A stretch of DNA of 64,000 nucleotides from Phycisphaerae bacterium (lineage in GTDB: Bacteria; Planctomycetota; Phycisphaerae; Phycisphaerales; Phycisphaeraceae), in NCBI GenBank assembly GCA_030426385.1, contig JAUHYI010000008.1, positions 1 to 64,000 of the forward strand, read 5' to 3'. Below the pieces are notes generated by a model, which worked only from the letters and a program-made list of their open reading frames with translations, did no database searches and was not told the DNA's origin. Position numbers and translations under genes: made by a program. Below are positions 18,239 to 26,073 of this stretch, piece after piece. Positions within the stretch are counted from its first letter, which is position 1; every line of letters starts with the position of its first letter.

Positions 18239-18345
18239 CCCGTGAACTTTGATGTGCACATGGTCATCGTTGGGCGTGGGCTTGTCAACATCTTTGAGAT
18301 GCAACACGTCGGGCGGGCCGCATTGGGTGTAGGCGATGGCTTTCA
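18239..18345 (-). pseudogene. Truncated duplicate of the MDR oxidoreductase 5' end
   Basis: From an ATG at 18345 the minus strand reads MKAIAYTQCGPPDVLHLKDV and continues DKPTPNDDHVHIKVHG before similarity to the gene at 318-1301 is lost. About 35 bp upstream of the ATG are also shared. Only the first ~37 codons remain, so the fragment cannot function. It forms the right copy of the direct repeat bracketing the accessory region. Confidence 0.85.
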
Positions 18346-18378
18346 TGGGCGTGTGGTTTGAATGTGCGGCCAGGGTCG

Positions 18379-18561
18379 GCGAGCTGATGCGCCAGGGGAA
18401 AAATCGCACTGCGCGGACTACATTTCGATAAATGGAGATAAGGCCAGTTTGTTGGAATCTACCAAGAAAACAAATTCACAGCACATGGCCGAAGATCATG
18501 GCGGGTATGATCGATCGCTTGGTCTTGATAATATATTTTATCAAGAGTAAAGGAGGCGAAG
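18379..18561. other. Intergenic stretch right of the island boundary
   Basis: About 180 bp with no supported gene. A plus frame ending at TAA near 18550 (GDKASLLESTKKTNSQ, SLGLDNIFYQE) has protein-like composition and might be the tail of a lost gene, but no family is recognised. Confidence 0.3.
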
Positions 18562-18586
18562 AAAAAGCCACCTGAGAAGGGCGGCT
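18562..18586 (-). terminator. Rho-independent terminator of the TIR gene
   Basis: On the minus strand AGCCGCC-CTTCTCA-GGTGGCT forms a 7 bp stem (one G-U pair) followed by TTTTTC, 22 nt after the TIR stop codon. Confidence 0.65.
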
Positions 18587-18607
18587 GTTTCGTCCAAATG
18601 GGTGCGG

Positions 18608-19345
18608 TCAGTTCATGGCAGGATCGAGTGATGTTGGAAGCGAAACTAGTTCGGACAACTTAATCGCTATATCGGTCATTGCATCTGCGGCCGTGTTCAG
18701 TCCGCTCCGCGAGCCTAGCAATGGGCTGACTTCTCGCAGCAGCTCATAGGTTGTGTCATGAACAACAGGTACTAGAAGGTCGCGAGCGAGCAATGCCGAA
18801 AGTTCTATGTCTGCGATGCCCTCACTCCTGAGTCGATCCAGGAGGGCAGGAGTAACAAGCACAATTCCAATCCGCGATTTCGCTAAACCTCTGTCGATTT
18901 CGCGGAGCAAGTTGGAGCCCAGGGGTACATCTTTTTCACTGAACCAAACAGAAACACCAGCCGACTCGAGCTTGTCGTGCAAGTCTTTGGCGGCACCCCG
19001 CCGATCGTCCCATGCGTGACAGAGGAATACATCTCGCACGTCAGGCAAGGACGCACGTTTTTCAACGCTTTCGCGGATCGGCGTCAACGCTCGAACTTCA
19101 GCGGGCGTGTACGACACCGTTGAACCGGCCGAAGACCATTGAGGTCGTGTGCTGGAGAATGATCCGCCACCGCCTGCCCCACCCCCGCTAGTCCGTGTAG
19201 GTGAGGGCGATGAGTATGAGCTTGGCGAATAGCCGCCGTAGCTGCTGTAACCACCGTAGCTACGGCGTCCACCACGACATGCTGGGCAGTTGGCCTCGCC
19301 GCTTGCCGTCCGGTGACCCTCTACAGGAGCTGTGCATCGTGCCAT
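18608..19345 (-). CDS. TIR-domain protein with N-terminal zinc-ribbon-like motif
   Basis: 245 residues. The N-terminus MARCTAPVEGHRTASGEANC-PAC has C4, H11, C20 and C23 spaced like a small zinc finger. It is followed by a flexible Ser/Gly/Tyr/Pro linker to ~residue 80. Residues ~103-240 are a TIR domain: RDVFLCHAWDDRRGAAKDLH, then SVWFSEKDVPLGSNLLREID with the putative NADase Glu at 137, and SRIGIVLVTP. Bacterial TIR domains of this type cleave NAD+ in anti-phage systems or serve as signalling adaptors. No ThsA, SIR2, STING or Argonaute partner is adjacent. AAGGA is 7 nt before the ATG and a terminator follows, so it is a monocistronic unit between the island and infC. Confidence 0.82.
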   Translation of the reverse strand: MARCTAPVEGHRTASGEANCPACRGGRRSYGGYSSYGGYSPSSYSSPSPTRTSGGGAGGGGSFSSTRPQWSSAGSTVSYTPAEVRALTPIRESVEKRASLPDVRDVFLCHAWDDRRGAAKDLHDKLESAGVSVWFSEKDVPLGSNLLREIDRGLAKSRIGIVLVTPALLDRLRSEGIADIELSALLARDLLVPVVHDTTYELLREVSPLLGSRSGLNTAADAMTDIAIKLSELVSLPTSLDPAMN

Positions 19346-19450
19346 TAGATAATCCTTAGATATCAGTGTGGGAGATACTCATTTTACCCAATTATACATA
19401 ATACCCATTCTGGATAGCAGACTGGCGGCGTGGTTTTTGGCGGAGCGTGG

Positions 19451-20077
19451 TTACGCCGACGCGTTTTGGGATTCGGGGGTCGGTTCGGCACCGGGTTGCT
19501 CAGCGTTGGGCTTGGGAGCTTTGGGTTGTGGCTTGCGATCGGGGACGAGCATCATGGTCATGCGTCGGCCCATGGTGCGCGGTTCGATTTCGATTTTGGA
19601 AATATCGCCCAGACTGGCGGCGATGTCCTGCATCTGTTTGAGGGCCAGATCGCGGTGGGCCATTTCCCGGCCACGGAAGAGCATGGTGAACTGGACTTTG
19701 TCGCCGTCGTCGAGGAAATCGCGGGCGCGGTTGACCTTGATGCCCAGGTCGTGGTCGTCGATTTTGGGACGGACGCGGACTTCCTTGAGCTCGGATTGCT
19801 TGGCGTGGGAGCGAGCTTTCTGCTCTTTTTTGCGTTGTTGGTATTTCCACTTGCCATAGTCCATGATCTTGCAGACCGGGGGCTTGGCTTGGGGTGCGAC
19901 TTCCACGAGATCAAGGCCCGCGTCGAATGCCCGTTGCTTGGCTTCGTCGAGGTCGGTCACACCGATTTGTTCGTCTTGATCGTCGATGAGTCGAACGGGA
20001 GACAGGCGAATCTGATCGTTGATTCGGAGTTGCTTACCGATTTCCTTGGTTTGCCTTGGTTGGCGTCCTTTTCCGAT
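19451..20077 (-). CDS. infC: Translation initiation factor IF-3, probable AUC start
   Basis: IF-3 binds the 30S subunit and checks initiator tRNA and start codon. The core is unmistakable: RINDQIRLSPVRLIDDQDEQ, then DLVEVAPQAKPPVCKIMDYG, FRGREMAHRDLA and IEPRTMGRRMTMMLVP. No ATG, GTG or TTG lies upstream of the conserved RINDQI region. An ATC at 20077-20075 is preceded by GGAGAG (20084-20089) with a 6 nt spacer and gives 208 residues beginning (M)GKGRQPRQTKE. A second in-frame ATC is at 20041. Noncanonical AUU/AUC starts are a known hallmark of infC autoregulation. The usual downstream rpmI-rplT are absent, since a TIR gene follows. The C-terminus has an Ala/Pro-rich tail. Confidence 0.93.
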   Translation of the reverse strand: MGKGRQPRQTKEIGKQLRINDQIRLSPVRLIDDQDEQIGVTDLDEAKQRAFDAGLDLVEVAPQAKPPVCKIMDYGKWKYQQRKKEQKARSHAKQSELKEVRVRPKIDDHDLGIKVNRARDFLDDGDKVQFTMLFRGREMAHRDLALKQMQDIAASLGDISKIEIEPRTMGRRMTMMLVPDRKPQPKAPKPNAEQPGAEPTPESQNASA

Positions 20078-20083
20078 GGCGAA

Positions 20084-20089
20084 CTCTCC
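20084..20089 (-). promoter_or_regulatory. Shine-Dalgarno that fixes the infC AUC start
   Basis: GGAGAG on the minus strand, 6 nt before ATC 20077-20075. No other ribosome binding site stands ahead of a conventional start codon for this gene. Confidence 0.65.
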
Positions 20090-20627
20090 AAAAAAAATAC
20101 GTATGTTTCACACGTGGGGCTACCGCACAAGCGGTTGACAGGCGGAACGTACACTCGATCCCGCCCGGAGCTAACGGTGAAACAAAAACCAGCGGCGTGG
20201 GAAAACCCGAATAAAAAGGGGTGAAACAAGCTTTACCAGCCGCAAAACCACGACGCACGACAAAGGGGCCGTCCGCTTGGGACGACCTTTTTGGCGTGAA
20301 CGTCCCAATAAAGGTACCGCAACAGCATCGGTCGAGCAACAGTGATCCGGTTAATTTCGGTGTTTTTGTCGGTTGTGATGGTGAAGGGATGGGGATGTGG
20401 CAAGGTAGCGGGCGCGAAAGGCGACGAGATAGTCGACGAGGCAGAGGCTGCGATGGAGTGCGGGTGGGGAGGTGCGGTGAAGTGTGGGGTGGAGTGTGGG
20501 GGGGGAAGGTGGGGGAAGGTGGGGTGGGTGGGTGGGGGGTGGTGGGCGAAGGGTGAGGCGGATATGATCGGCGGGCTACAGAGGGGGATAAGTAAATAGA
20601 ACGGGGGGTCATTTTGGAGACTGACCG
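20090..20627. other. infC / fusion-gene divergent intergenic region with G-tracts
   Basis: About 540 bp separating divergent genes. 20455-20545 is a run of GTGGGG-type repeats, G-rich on the + strand. TATGAT (20573-20578) immediately after it is a candidate -10 box for the gene at 20628. GGAGA stands 7 nt before that gene's ATG. Nothing protein-like is seen. Confidence 0.5.
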
Positions 20628-22688
20628 ATGGCTGATGGTGCAAGTGGAACGAAATTGCGTTGGGGCATTCTGGGCAGTGGCATGATTGCCAAGCGATTTG
20701 CCAAAGCGATCGTGGAATCGCAGACGGGGGAATTGTCTGCGGTGGGCAGCCGGTCACAGGCGTCTGCGGACGCGTTTGGGGCAGAATTCGGGGTCGAAAA
20801 ATGTTACGAGGGCTACGACACACTGTTGGCTGACGGCGATATTGATGCGGTGTATATCGCGTTGCCGCATACGTTGCATCCCCGGTGGACGGTGCGTGCG
20901 GCGGATGCGGGCAAGCATATTCTGTGCGAAAAGCCCGCCGCGATGAACAGCAGCGAATTGATGGTGATGCTCGAAGCGTGCCGGCGCAACGGCGTATTTT
21001 TCGTCGAAGCATTTATGTGGCGAAGTCATCCGGGTGCGAAAAAGCTGGTCGAGCTGATTCAATCAGGCCTGATCGGCGACGTGCAGATGATCGACACGCG
21101 ATTCAGTTTTAATCTGGACGGTCAGCCCGAACACACACGCATGCAAAACGAGTTGGCCGGCGGTGGGATTCTGGATGTGGGTTGTTATTGCCTGTCGGCA
21201 GCGCGCTTGATTGCCGGTGCGGCAGTGGGTCGGGATTTTGTGAATCCGTCCGAGATCAAAGCGGTGGCTCACATTGGATCGACTGGTGTGGATGAGATTT
21301 CGACAGCGACGTGTAAGTTTGAGTTGCCGGGTCGCGGGCCGATTTTGGCGAACATGATGACCGGCGTGCAATGCGAGACGGAGATGGGCGTCTATGTATG
21401 GGGCAGCAAGGGCAAGCTGCATCTGCCAAGCCCGTGGTTCAATGATGGGCGGATTCTGGTAACGGTCTATGGCGAAAAGGAAAAAGAAGTGTTGGCCACG
21501 ACCGATGAAGATCTGTACGTGCACGAGATCGACGAGCTGGGCCGATGTGTGGCCGAGGGTCGTCGTGAAGCGCATCCGCCTGCGTTGACGTGGGACGATA
21601 CACGCGGGCAACAGGCTGCGGTGGATGCGTGGCGTCATGCGGTGGGATTGAAGTTTGCCCCGGAGGATAAAGATGCCCTGACGCAAACCGTGAGCGGCCA
21701 TCCATTGCAGGTTCGGCCTGAGTATGCTGGTCATGTCACGCGCGAGACGATTGAAGGTTTGGATAAGCCGGTGTCGCAAGTGGTGATGGGGACGATGGCG
21801 TTTGATGTGAACAACATGCCATACGCCGCGGTGATGCTGGATGATTTTTTTGAGCGTGGCGGCAATGCGTTCGACACCGCCAAGGAATATGGACCGCACA
21901 CGGAACAGGCGCTTGGCCAATGGGTGAAGTTGCGTGGCGTGCGCGATCAGGTTGTGATTATTGGTAAAGGGGCGCACACGGCGCGCCATCCGCGTTGGGA
22001 TGGTCGGCCGGGTTGCGATCCGTTAACCCTGACCGAAGAATTGCACCAATCGCTGGAGCGCATGCAAACGGATTACGTCGATATCTATTGCATGCACCGC
22101 GACAACCGGGACATTCCCGTCGGCGAGTTCGTGGATGTGTTGAACGAACACGTGGACGCGGGCCGAATGAAAATATTCGGCGGGTCGAACTGGAGCATCG
22201 AACGATTTGAGGAAGCCAACGCCTATGCGAAAAAGAATGGCAAGCGCGGGTTTACATTGCTGAGCAACAACCTGTCGCTGGCGCAATGGAGCGAGCCGAT
22301 GTGGGAGGATTGTCAGTCGATGTCGGATGCGAAATCGCGTCAGTGGTTGAAGGATACGGGCACGCCGATGATGGCCTGGTCGTCGCAGGCATCGGGATTT
22401 TTCCTGCCGGTGTTTCAGCGTGAGGTGTTGGATAGCGACTGGGGCCGTGAAGTGGCGCGGGTGTGGTACAACGATGGTAATTTCGAGCGCAAAGCCCGTG
22501 TTGAGAAGATGGCTGGCGAGCGTGGGGTGACGCCGATTCAGATCGCGTTGGCGTATGTGTTGTGTCAGCCGATGCAGGTGTTTGCGTTGATCGGGCCGCG
22601 CACGATTGAAGAAACGCGCACGTCGTTGCAGGCGTTTGACGTGAAGCTGTCAGCCGAGGACTTGGCATGGTTGAATCTGGAGAGCTGA
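20628..22688 (+). CDS. Fused Gfo/Idh/MocA oxidoreductase and aldo/keto reductase
   Basis: 686 residues. Residues ~8-355 are a Gfo/Idh/MocA oxidoreductase of the dimeric dihydrodiol dehydrogenase type: LRWGILGSGMIAKRF (Rossmann), CEKPAAMN (EKP motif), EAFMWRSHP, GGGILDVGCYCLSAARLI. Residues ~375-686 are an aldo/keto reductase: VVMGTMAF, FFERGGNAFDTAKEYGPHTE (catalytic Asp and Tyr), IIGKGAH (Lys), DYVDIYCMHRDN (His) and FALIGPRTIEETRTSL near the NADPH site. Each half keeps its catalytic residues, so both should be active. Fusion suggests two consecutive redox steps on one sugar or cyclitol. GGAGA is 7 nt before the ATG. Confidence 0.88.
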   Translation: MADGASGTKLRWGILGSGMIAKRFAKAIVESQTGELSAVGSRSQASADAFGAEFGVEKCYEGYDTLLADGDIDAVYIALPHTLHPRWTVRAADAGKHILCEKPAAMNSSELMVMLEACRRNGVFFVEAFMWRSHPGAKKLVELIQSGLIGDVQMIDTRFSFNLDGQPEHTRMQNELAGGGILDVGCYCLSAARLIAGAAVGRDFVNPSEIKAVAHIGSTGVDEISTATCKFELPGRGPILANMMTGVQCETEMGVYVWGSKGKLHLPSPWFNDGRILVTVYGEKEKEVLATTDEDLYVHEIDELGRCVAEGRREAHPPALTWDDTRGQQAAVDAWRHAVGLKFAPEDKDALTQTVSGHPLQVRPEYAGHVTRETIEGLDKPVSQVVMGTMAFDVNNMPYAAVMLDDFFERGGNAFDTAKEYGPHTEQALGQWVKLRGVRDQVVIIGKGAHTARHPRWDGRPGCDPLTLTEELHQSLERMQTDYVDIYCMHRDNRDIPVGEFVDVLNEHVDAGRMKIFGGSNWSIERFEEANAYAKKNGKRGFTLLSNNLSLAQWSEPMWEDCQSMSDAKSRQWLKDTGTPMMAWSSQASGFFLPVFQREVLDSDWGREVARVWYNDGNFERKARVEKMAGERGVTPIQIALAYVLCQPMQVFALIGPRTIEETRTSLQAFDVKLSAEDLAWLNLES

Positions 22689-22919
22689 GGGGAGGAGGGG
22701 GAGTTTTCGTCCACAGATTTCGCAGATTGACACAGATTTTTTATTTGGTGGGGCCCAGTGGGGAGCGGAGTGGTGGCGCAGTGGTGGGGGGGGGGCGCTA
22801 AGCCGCAAGCGGCGTGCTTGCGTTTGCATTAGTGCTAGCCCCCGGTGAATACCGGGGGGTCCGGGGGTTCGTTTAATGAAATTTTTTAGCACGCACGAAT
22901 TTTTAACGGGCTTGGTATT
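22689..22919. repeat. Intergenic cluster of dispersed repeats
   Basis: Contains CCACAGATTTCGCAGATTG (22713 onward), a G-tract, GGCGCTAAGCCGCAAGCGGC (about 22795-22814), and GCTAGCCCCCGGTGAATACC (22834-22860, family C) with its companion CACGAATTTTTAACGGG. Each motif recurs elsewhere in the window. No gene. Confidence 0.75.
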
Positions 22920-23021
22920 AGAGCATACCCATTTCAATCGTAGCATTTGCGTCTACGAAACGGGACGCTGGCGCGTCGCCCGCTAAACACCAAGCACTAC
23001 GATTGAAATGGTTGTGCTCTA
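22920..23021. repeat. MITE-like inverted repeat enclosing a family A palindrome
   Basis: Left arm begins AGAGCATACCCATTTCAATC (22920). The right arm read in reverse begins AGAGCACAACCATTTCAATC and ends at 23020. Arms of about 30 bp differ at few positions. The centre (22961-22988) is CGGGACGCTGGCGCGTCGCC plus CGCTAAAC. The right arm reaches the cdsA stop codon. Confidence 0.7.
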
Positions 23022-23903
23022 ATGGAGCAGTTGAAGCAGTAGCCATGCGATGGGTGCGGCGATGATGGGGGAGTCGACGACATCGAGGACGCCGCCGAAG
23101 CCTGGGATGGTGTTGCCTGAGTCTTTTACGCCTGCGTCGCGTTTGAAGAGGGATGCGAGCAGGTCGCCGACTTGGCCGAACAGTCCGAGCAGTGCGCCGG
23201 ATGCCGCCGCCCAGATGATGGGATAGCGGGCACAATCGAGTTGGGCGAGCGAAGCGGCGACGATGGCCGAGAGGATCATGCCGCCGATGAGTCCTTGCCA
23301 TGTTTTGCCAGGGCTTAGCCAGGGGATGAGTTTGTGTTTGCCGATGGCCCGTCCGGTGAAGTAGGCACCGATGTCACAACATTTTGTGGCCATGATGATG
23401 GCGGCGACAAGGTAGGCCCCGTTGTGATTTTCCTGTCGAATGATCAAGAGCATGGCCGGGCCGATGCCCATATAAATGATGCCCAGTGCGGTGAGGGCAC
23501 CGACGGTGATGGCCTGGTCGGTGCGCTGGGCGGGGACGCTGTGGCGAATGAATGCCGCGAGGGTGGTGAGTACGAGCCAGGTGATGAGAATGGGGAGGGT
23601 TAATTCAGCCAACCATGGGCGAGCGTAAATGACGGCACAGGTGCCGATCGCGGCCAGGGTGAGCAGGGGATAACTGATTTGCGGGGGTGGCGGGGTTGCG
23701 GGGGAAGACGTGGGGTGGGGTGAGGGGGCGGGGAGTTTGGCGTTGAAGAGTCGGGTGAGTTCTCGGCCACCGAGCGCGATGAGGATGGCGATGGCGGCGA
23801 AAAGGATACCGCCGTGCGCGTCGTCGAAATGGTTATCAAAATAGAAGATCGCGACGAGGACCACGATCATGATGGGGCCGAAGATAAGTCGTTGAGTTAG
23901 CAC
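23019..23903 (-). CDS. cdsA: Phosphatidate cytidylyltransferase (CDP-diglyceride synthase)
   Basis: 294 residues, an integral inner-membrane enzyme making CDP-diacylglycerol from phosphatidate and CTP. It has seven to eight hydrophobic segments and the C-terminal signature GQVGDLLASLFKRDAGVKDS followed by PGFGGVLDVVDSP. The usual H-G-G and D-R-x-D of the family appear here as F-G-G and D-V-V-D, a notable deviation near the active site. A Pro/Ser insertion (SPHPTSSPATPPPPQ, ~residues 61-75), encoded by G-tract sequence on the + strand, sits in a loop after the second membrane segment. The start is a GTG. TACCAT lies 6 nt upstream of it, suggesting a leaderless mRNA. Confidence 0.85.
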   Translation of the reverse strand: MLTQRLIFGPIMIVVLVAIFYFDNHFDDAHGGILFAAIAILIALGGRELTRLFNAKLPAPSPHPTSSPATPPPPQISYPLLTLAAIGTCAVIYARPWLAELTLPILITWLVLTTLAAFIRHSVPAQRTDQAITVGALTALGIIYMGIGPAMLLIIRQENHNGAYLVAAIIMATKCCDIGAYFTGRAIGKHKLIPWLSPGKTWQGLIGGMILSAIVAASLAQLDCARYPIIWAAASGALLGLFGQVGDLLASLFKRDAGVKDSGNTIPGFGGVLDVVDSPIIAAPIAWLLLQLLH

Positions 23904-24102
23904 GAAGGCATGGTACCAGTTGGGAGGCGGGTCGAAAGTTGTCGGTTATCAGTAAAAAGTAAAAAGTGGGGATGGGGAGAGGAGTGTTGGTCAAAGACGG
24001 GTTTAATCGCGTGGGGTGGAACGTGGGGGAATGGTAGTGTGTGTGGGGTGGGGGGGCGAGTGGGGGGGGGACGTGGGGGGGTGGGGGTGGTATGATCGGT
24101 GG
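23904..24102. other. Divergent cdsA / RDD-gene promoter region
   Basis: TACCAT on the minus strand at 23910-23915 is 6 nt from the cdsA GTG. TATGAT (24091-24096) is 6 nt from the ATG at 24103. Between them are AGTAAAAAGTAAAAAGTGGGG and long GTGGGGGG tracts. Confidence 0.5.
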
Positions 24103-26073
24103 ATGATGCGCTACAGTTTGATTTTTTTATGTGTGGTCTGCGGGCCTGTTTTGACGTTGTTTGGTGACGCGACGGCTTTGGCCACGGGTGAAGGTGATGC
24201 GCCCGGGGTGATATTGGTGGGCGATGGGGGTGATTTGTGGGAGTTGCGTGTGCGCGTGGGCGCAGAAGTGGGCGAGGGGAGCAAACCGCAAGTGGCTGGG
24301 ACCGGGAGTTTGTGGGGCGTTGAAGTGTTGCATCATGCAGTGGGTGTGCCGGGGAGCGGGGGTACGGGTAGTAGTGCGAGTGGGTTTGGTCCTGCGCGGG
24401 CGGGCAAATTTGTAGGCCGATTGGCGGCCGGTGGGGTGACTGCGGATTCGGGGAAGTTGTGGGTGGTATACGAAGGCGGGCCGGGCGAAGCCATGGTGGT
24501 GCAACGAATCGGGCCGGCGCCAGCGGGTGCGGATATGCGTTCGTTTGTGTTGGATGGATTTCCGACGCGGTATGAGGTGGCGCTGGGGGGGAGCGATTTT
24601 GAGTTAAAAGTTAAGAGTGAAAAGTTAAAAGTGGGGGAAGGGGAAGAGGGCGATAAACCGCACCCCCCCACAGCGGCAGCGGATGATGCGCTACTGATGA
24701 AGGGTATCGCGGGGCGCGCAGAAGCGTTGAATAGTGCCGGGGTAAATGTGGGGGTAGGGTGGGGGATGCGGGGGTTGGTGGTGGATGATGAGGTGGTGTG
24801 GGCGTTGGTGGCCGATCGTTTTAAGACGGACCATTTGTTGGAGCTGACGAACCAGGGATGGGAAGCGCGGAACCTGCCTGAGGATTGGGTGCATGGCCAA
24901 GAAGCTCGTTTGGTGAAATCGGGCCGAGGTTTGCCATGGTTGTTGCGTGGCGGTGATGTCGGTGGGCTGGTGGTGTATCGGGGGCGTGGGGTTGAGTTAA
25001 AAGTTAAAAGTGAAAAGTTAAAAGTGGGGGAAGGGGAAGAAGGTGCCAAGTCGCACCCTGTCACAGCGGCTGGAGAGGGCACTGCGATGGGCACGGAAGA
25101 ATTGAATCGCGCAGGGGAAAATGTGGGGGGGAAAGTGGGGGGCGTGGGGGGGTGGGGGGCGCAGGTGGTTGAGGGTGGGGCGATTGGGTTGGGGTCGGGT
25201 GAGGGTGATGGGGTTTCAGCCTGGGACGCGGTGTCGGTGTCGGGGCAACTGGTGTTGGGTGCGATGGGTGTGGATGAGGATGGCAAGTGGACCACGCGGT
25301 TGGGCCTGGTGCGTGAGAGTGGCGTGATCGCGCTGGGCGAGTTGGCGGTTGAGGGAGGCAAGGGTCAGCCGACGTTGTTGGGGTTGTTGCATTACGTGGC
25401 CGTGGGTCAGAAGACGGATGCGGGCGAGTTGGCGTTGGTGGGTTGCGATTTATTGGGCAAGCCGATGCCTCGGGTTTTGTCGGAAGAGGGGGATTGGCTG
25501 AGCCGATGGTTGGCGATGTCGGACATGGTTTTGATGGTGAGTGTTTTTGCGGGTTCGATGTTGTTGATGTTTGTGTTCTGGCAGCGTGATCCATCGCGTG
25601 CCGGAGCGGGATTGCCCGAGGGCGTGGTGATTGGCGAGTTGAGCCAGCGCATGTTGGCGGGCTTGATCGATTTTGGGCCTGGGGTTGTGTTGGCGATGGG
25701 TTTGTTCGGGATGGGCCCGCGGGAAATGATGTATCACTGGCCCGGCCAATCGGGGGGATTGGCCGCGATGTTGCCCAGTGGCGTGGCGATCGGGGTGTTT
25801 GTGGTGCATACATTGATTGATGAAATGTTGACGCAACGGACGATGGGCAAGCGGGTGATGGGGTTGCGCGTGGTGGGTTTGGATGGCGAACGGGCGGGCA
25901 TGGGTCGGATCCTGGTACGTAATTTGTTGAAGTCGTTTGATCTGATTGCGGTGCCGTTGTTGCTGATGCCGATCGTGACGCCGATGCGTCAGCGATTGGG
26001 TGATCTGGTGGCGAAAACAGTGGTGGTGCAGGTTGCGGACGAGAAGAAAAAAGCCAAGGGGGAGGATGAGTGA
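24103..26073 (+). CDS. RDD-domain membrane protein with two in-frame repeat insertions
   Basis: 656 residues from the ATG at 24103. An N-terminal signal/anchor ([18 protein letters not shown]) leads a large extracytoplasmic, beta-rich region. A membrane segment follows near residue 480 ([19 protein letters not shown]), then a C-terminal RDD domain ([52 protein letters not shown]). RDD proteins are poorly understood; some act in ion exchange. Two inserts, starting at 24601 and 24994, both encode [17 protein letters not shown] and then D/AKxHPxTAA. The second continues to [17 protein letters not shown] shorter EGSKPQVAG is near residue 60. These are copies of a dispersed repeat, not part of the family. 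Its last bases overlap queC. Confidence 0.75.
   Translation: MMRYSLIFLCVVCGPVLTLFGDATALATGEGDAPGVILVGDGGDLWELRVRVGAEVGEGSKPQVAGTGSLWGVEVLHHAVGVPGSGGTGSSASGFGPARAGKFVGRLAAGGVTADSGKLWVVYEGGPGEAMVVQRIGPAPAGADMRSFVLDGFPTRYEVALGGSDFELKVKSEKLKVGEGEEGDKPHPPTAAADDALLMKGIAGRAEALNSAGVNVGVGWGMRGLVVDDEVVWALVADRFKTDHLLELTNQGWEARNLPEDWVHGQEARLVKSGRGLPWLLRGGDVGGLVVYRGRGVELKVKSEKLKVGEGEEGAKSHPVTAAGEGTAMGTEELNRAGENVGGKVGGVGGWGAQVVEGGAIGLGSGEGDGVSAWDAVSVSGQLVLGAMGVDEDGKWTTRLGLVRESGVIALGELAVEGGKGQPTLLGLLHYVAVGQKTDAGELALVGCDLLGKPMPRVLSEEGDWLSRWLAMSDMVLMVSVFAGSMLLMFVFWQRDPSRAGAGLPEGVVIGELSQRMLAGLIDFGPGVVLAMGLFGMGPREMMYHWPGQSGGLAAMLPSGVAIGVFVVHTLIDEMLTQRTMGKRVMGLRVVGLDGERAGMGRILVRNLLKSFDLIAVPLLLMPIVTPMRQRLGDLVAKTVVVQVADEKKKAKGEDE
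24601..24768 (+). repeat. Composite coding-region repeat, copy 1
   Basis: Order: purine block GAGTTAAAAGTTAAGAGTGA..., GGGGGAAGGGGAAGA, GATAAACCGCACCC, then GGTAAATGTGGGGG. In frame within the RDD gene. Confidence 0.8.
24994..25170 (+). repeat. Composite coding-region repeat, copy 2
   Basis: Same module order as copy 1, with AATCGCGCAGGGGAAAATGT and GTGGGGGG units at the end. The first ~45 bases match copy 1 almost perfectly. Confidence 0.82.

Noticed and set aside
20034-20612. 192-codon minus frame upstream of infC
   Set aside because: Low-complexity Pro/Thr/His reading of the G-tract block in another frame from infC.
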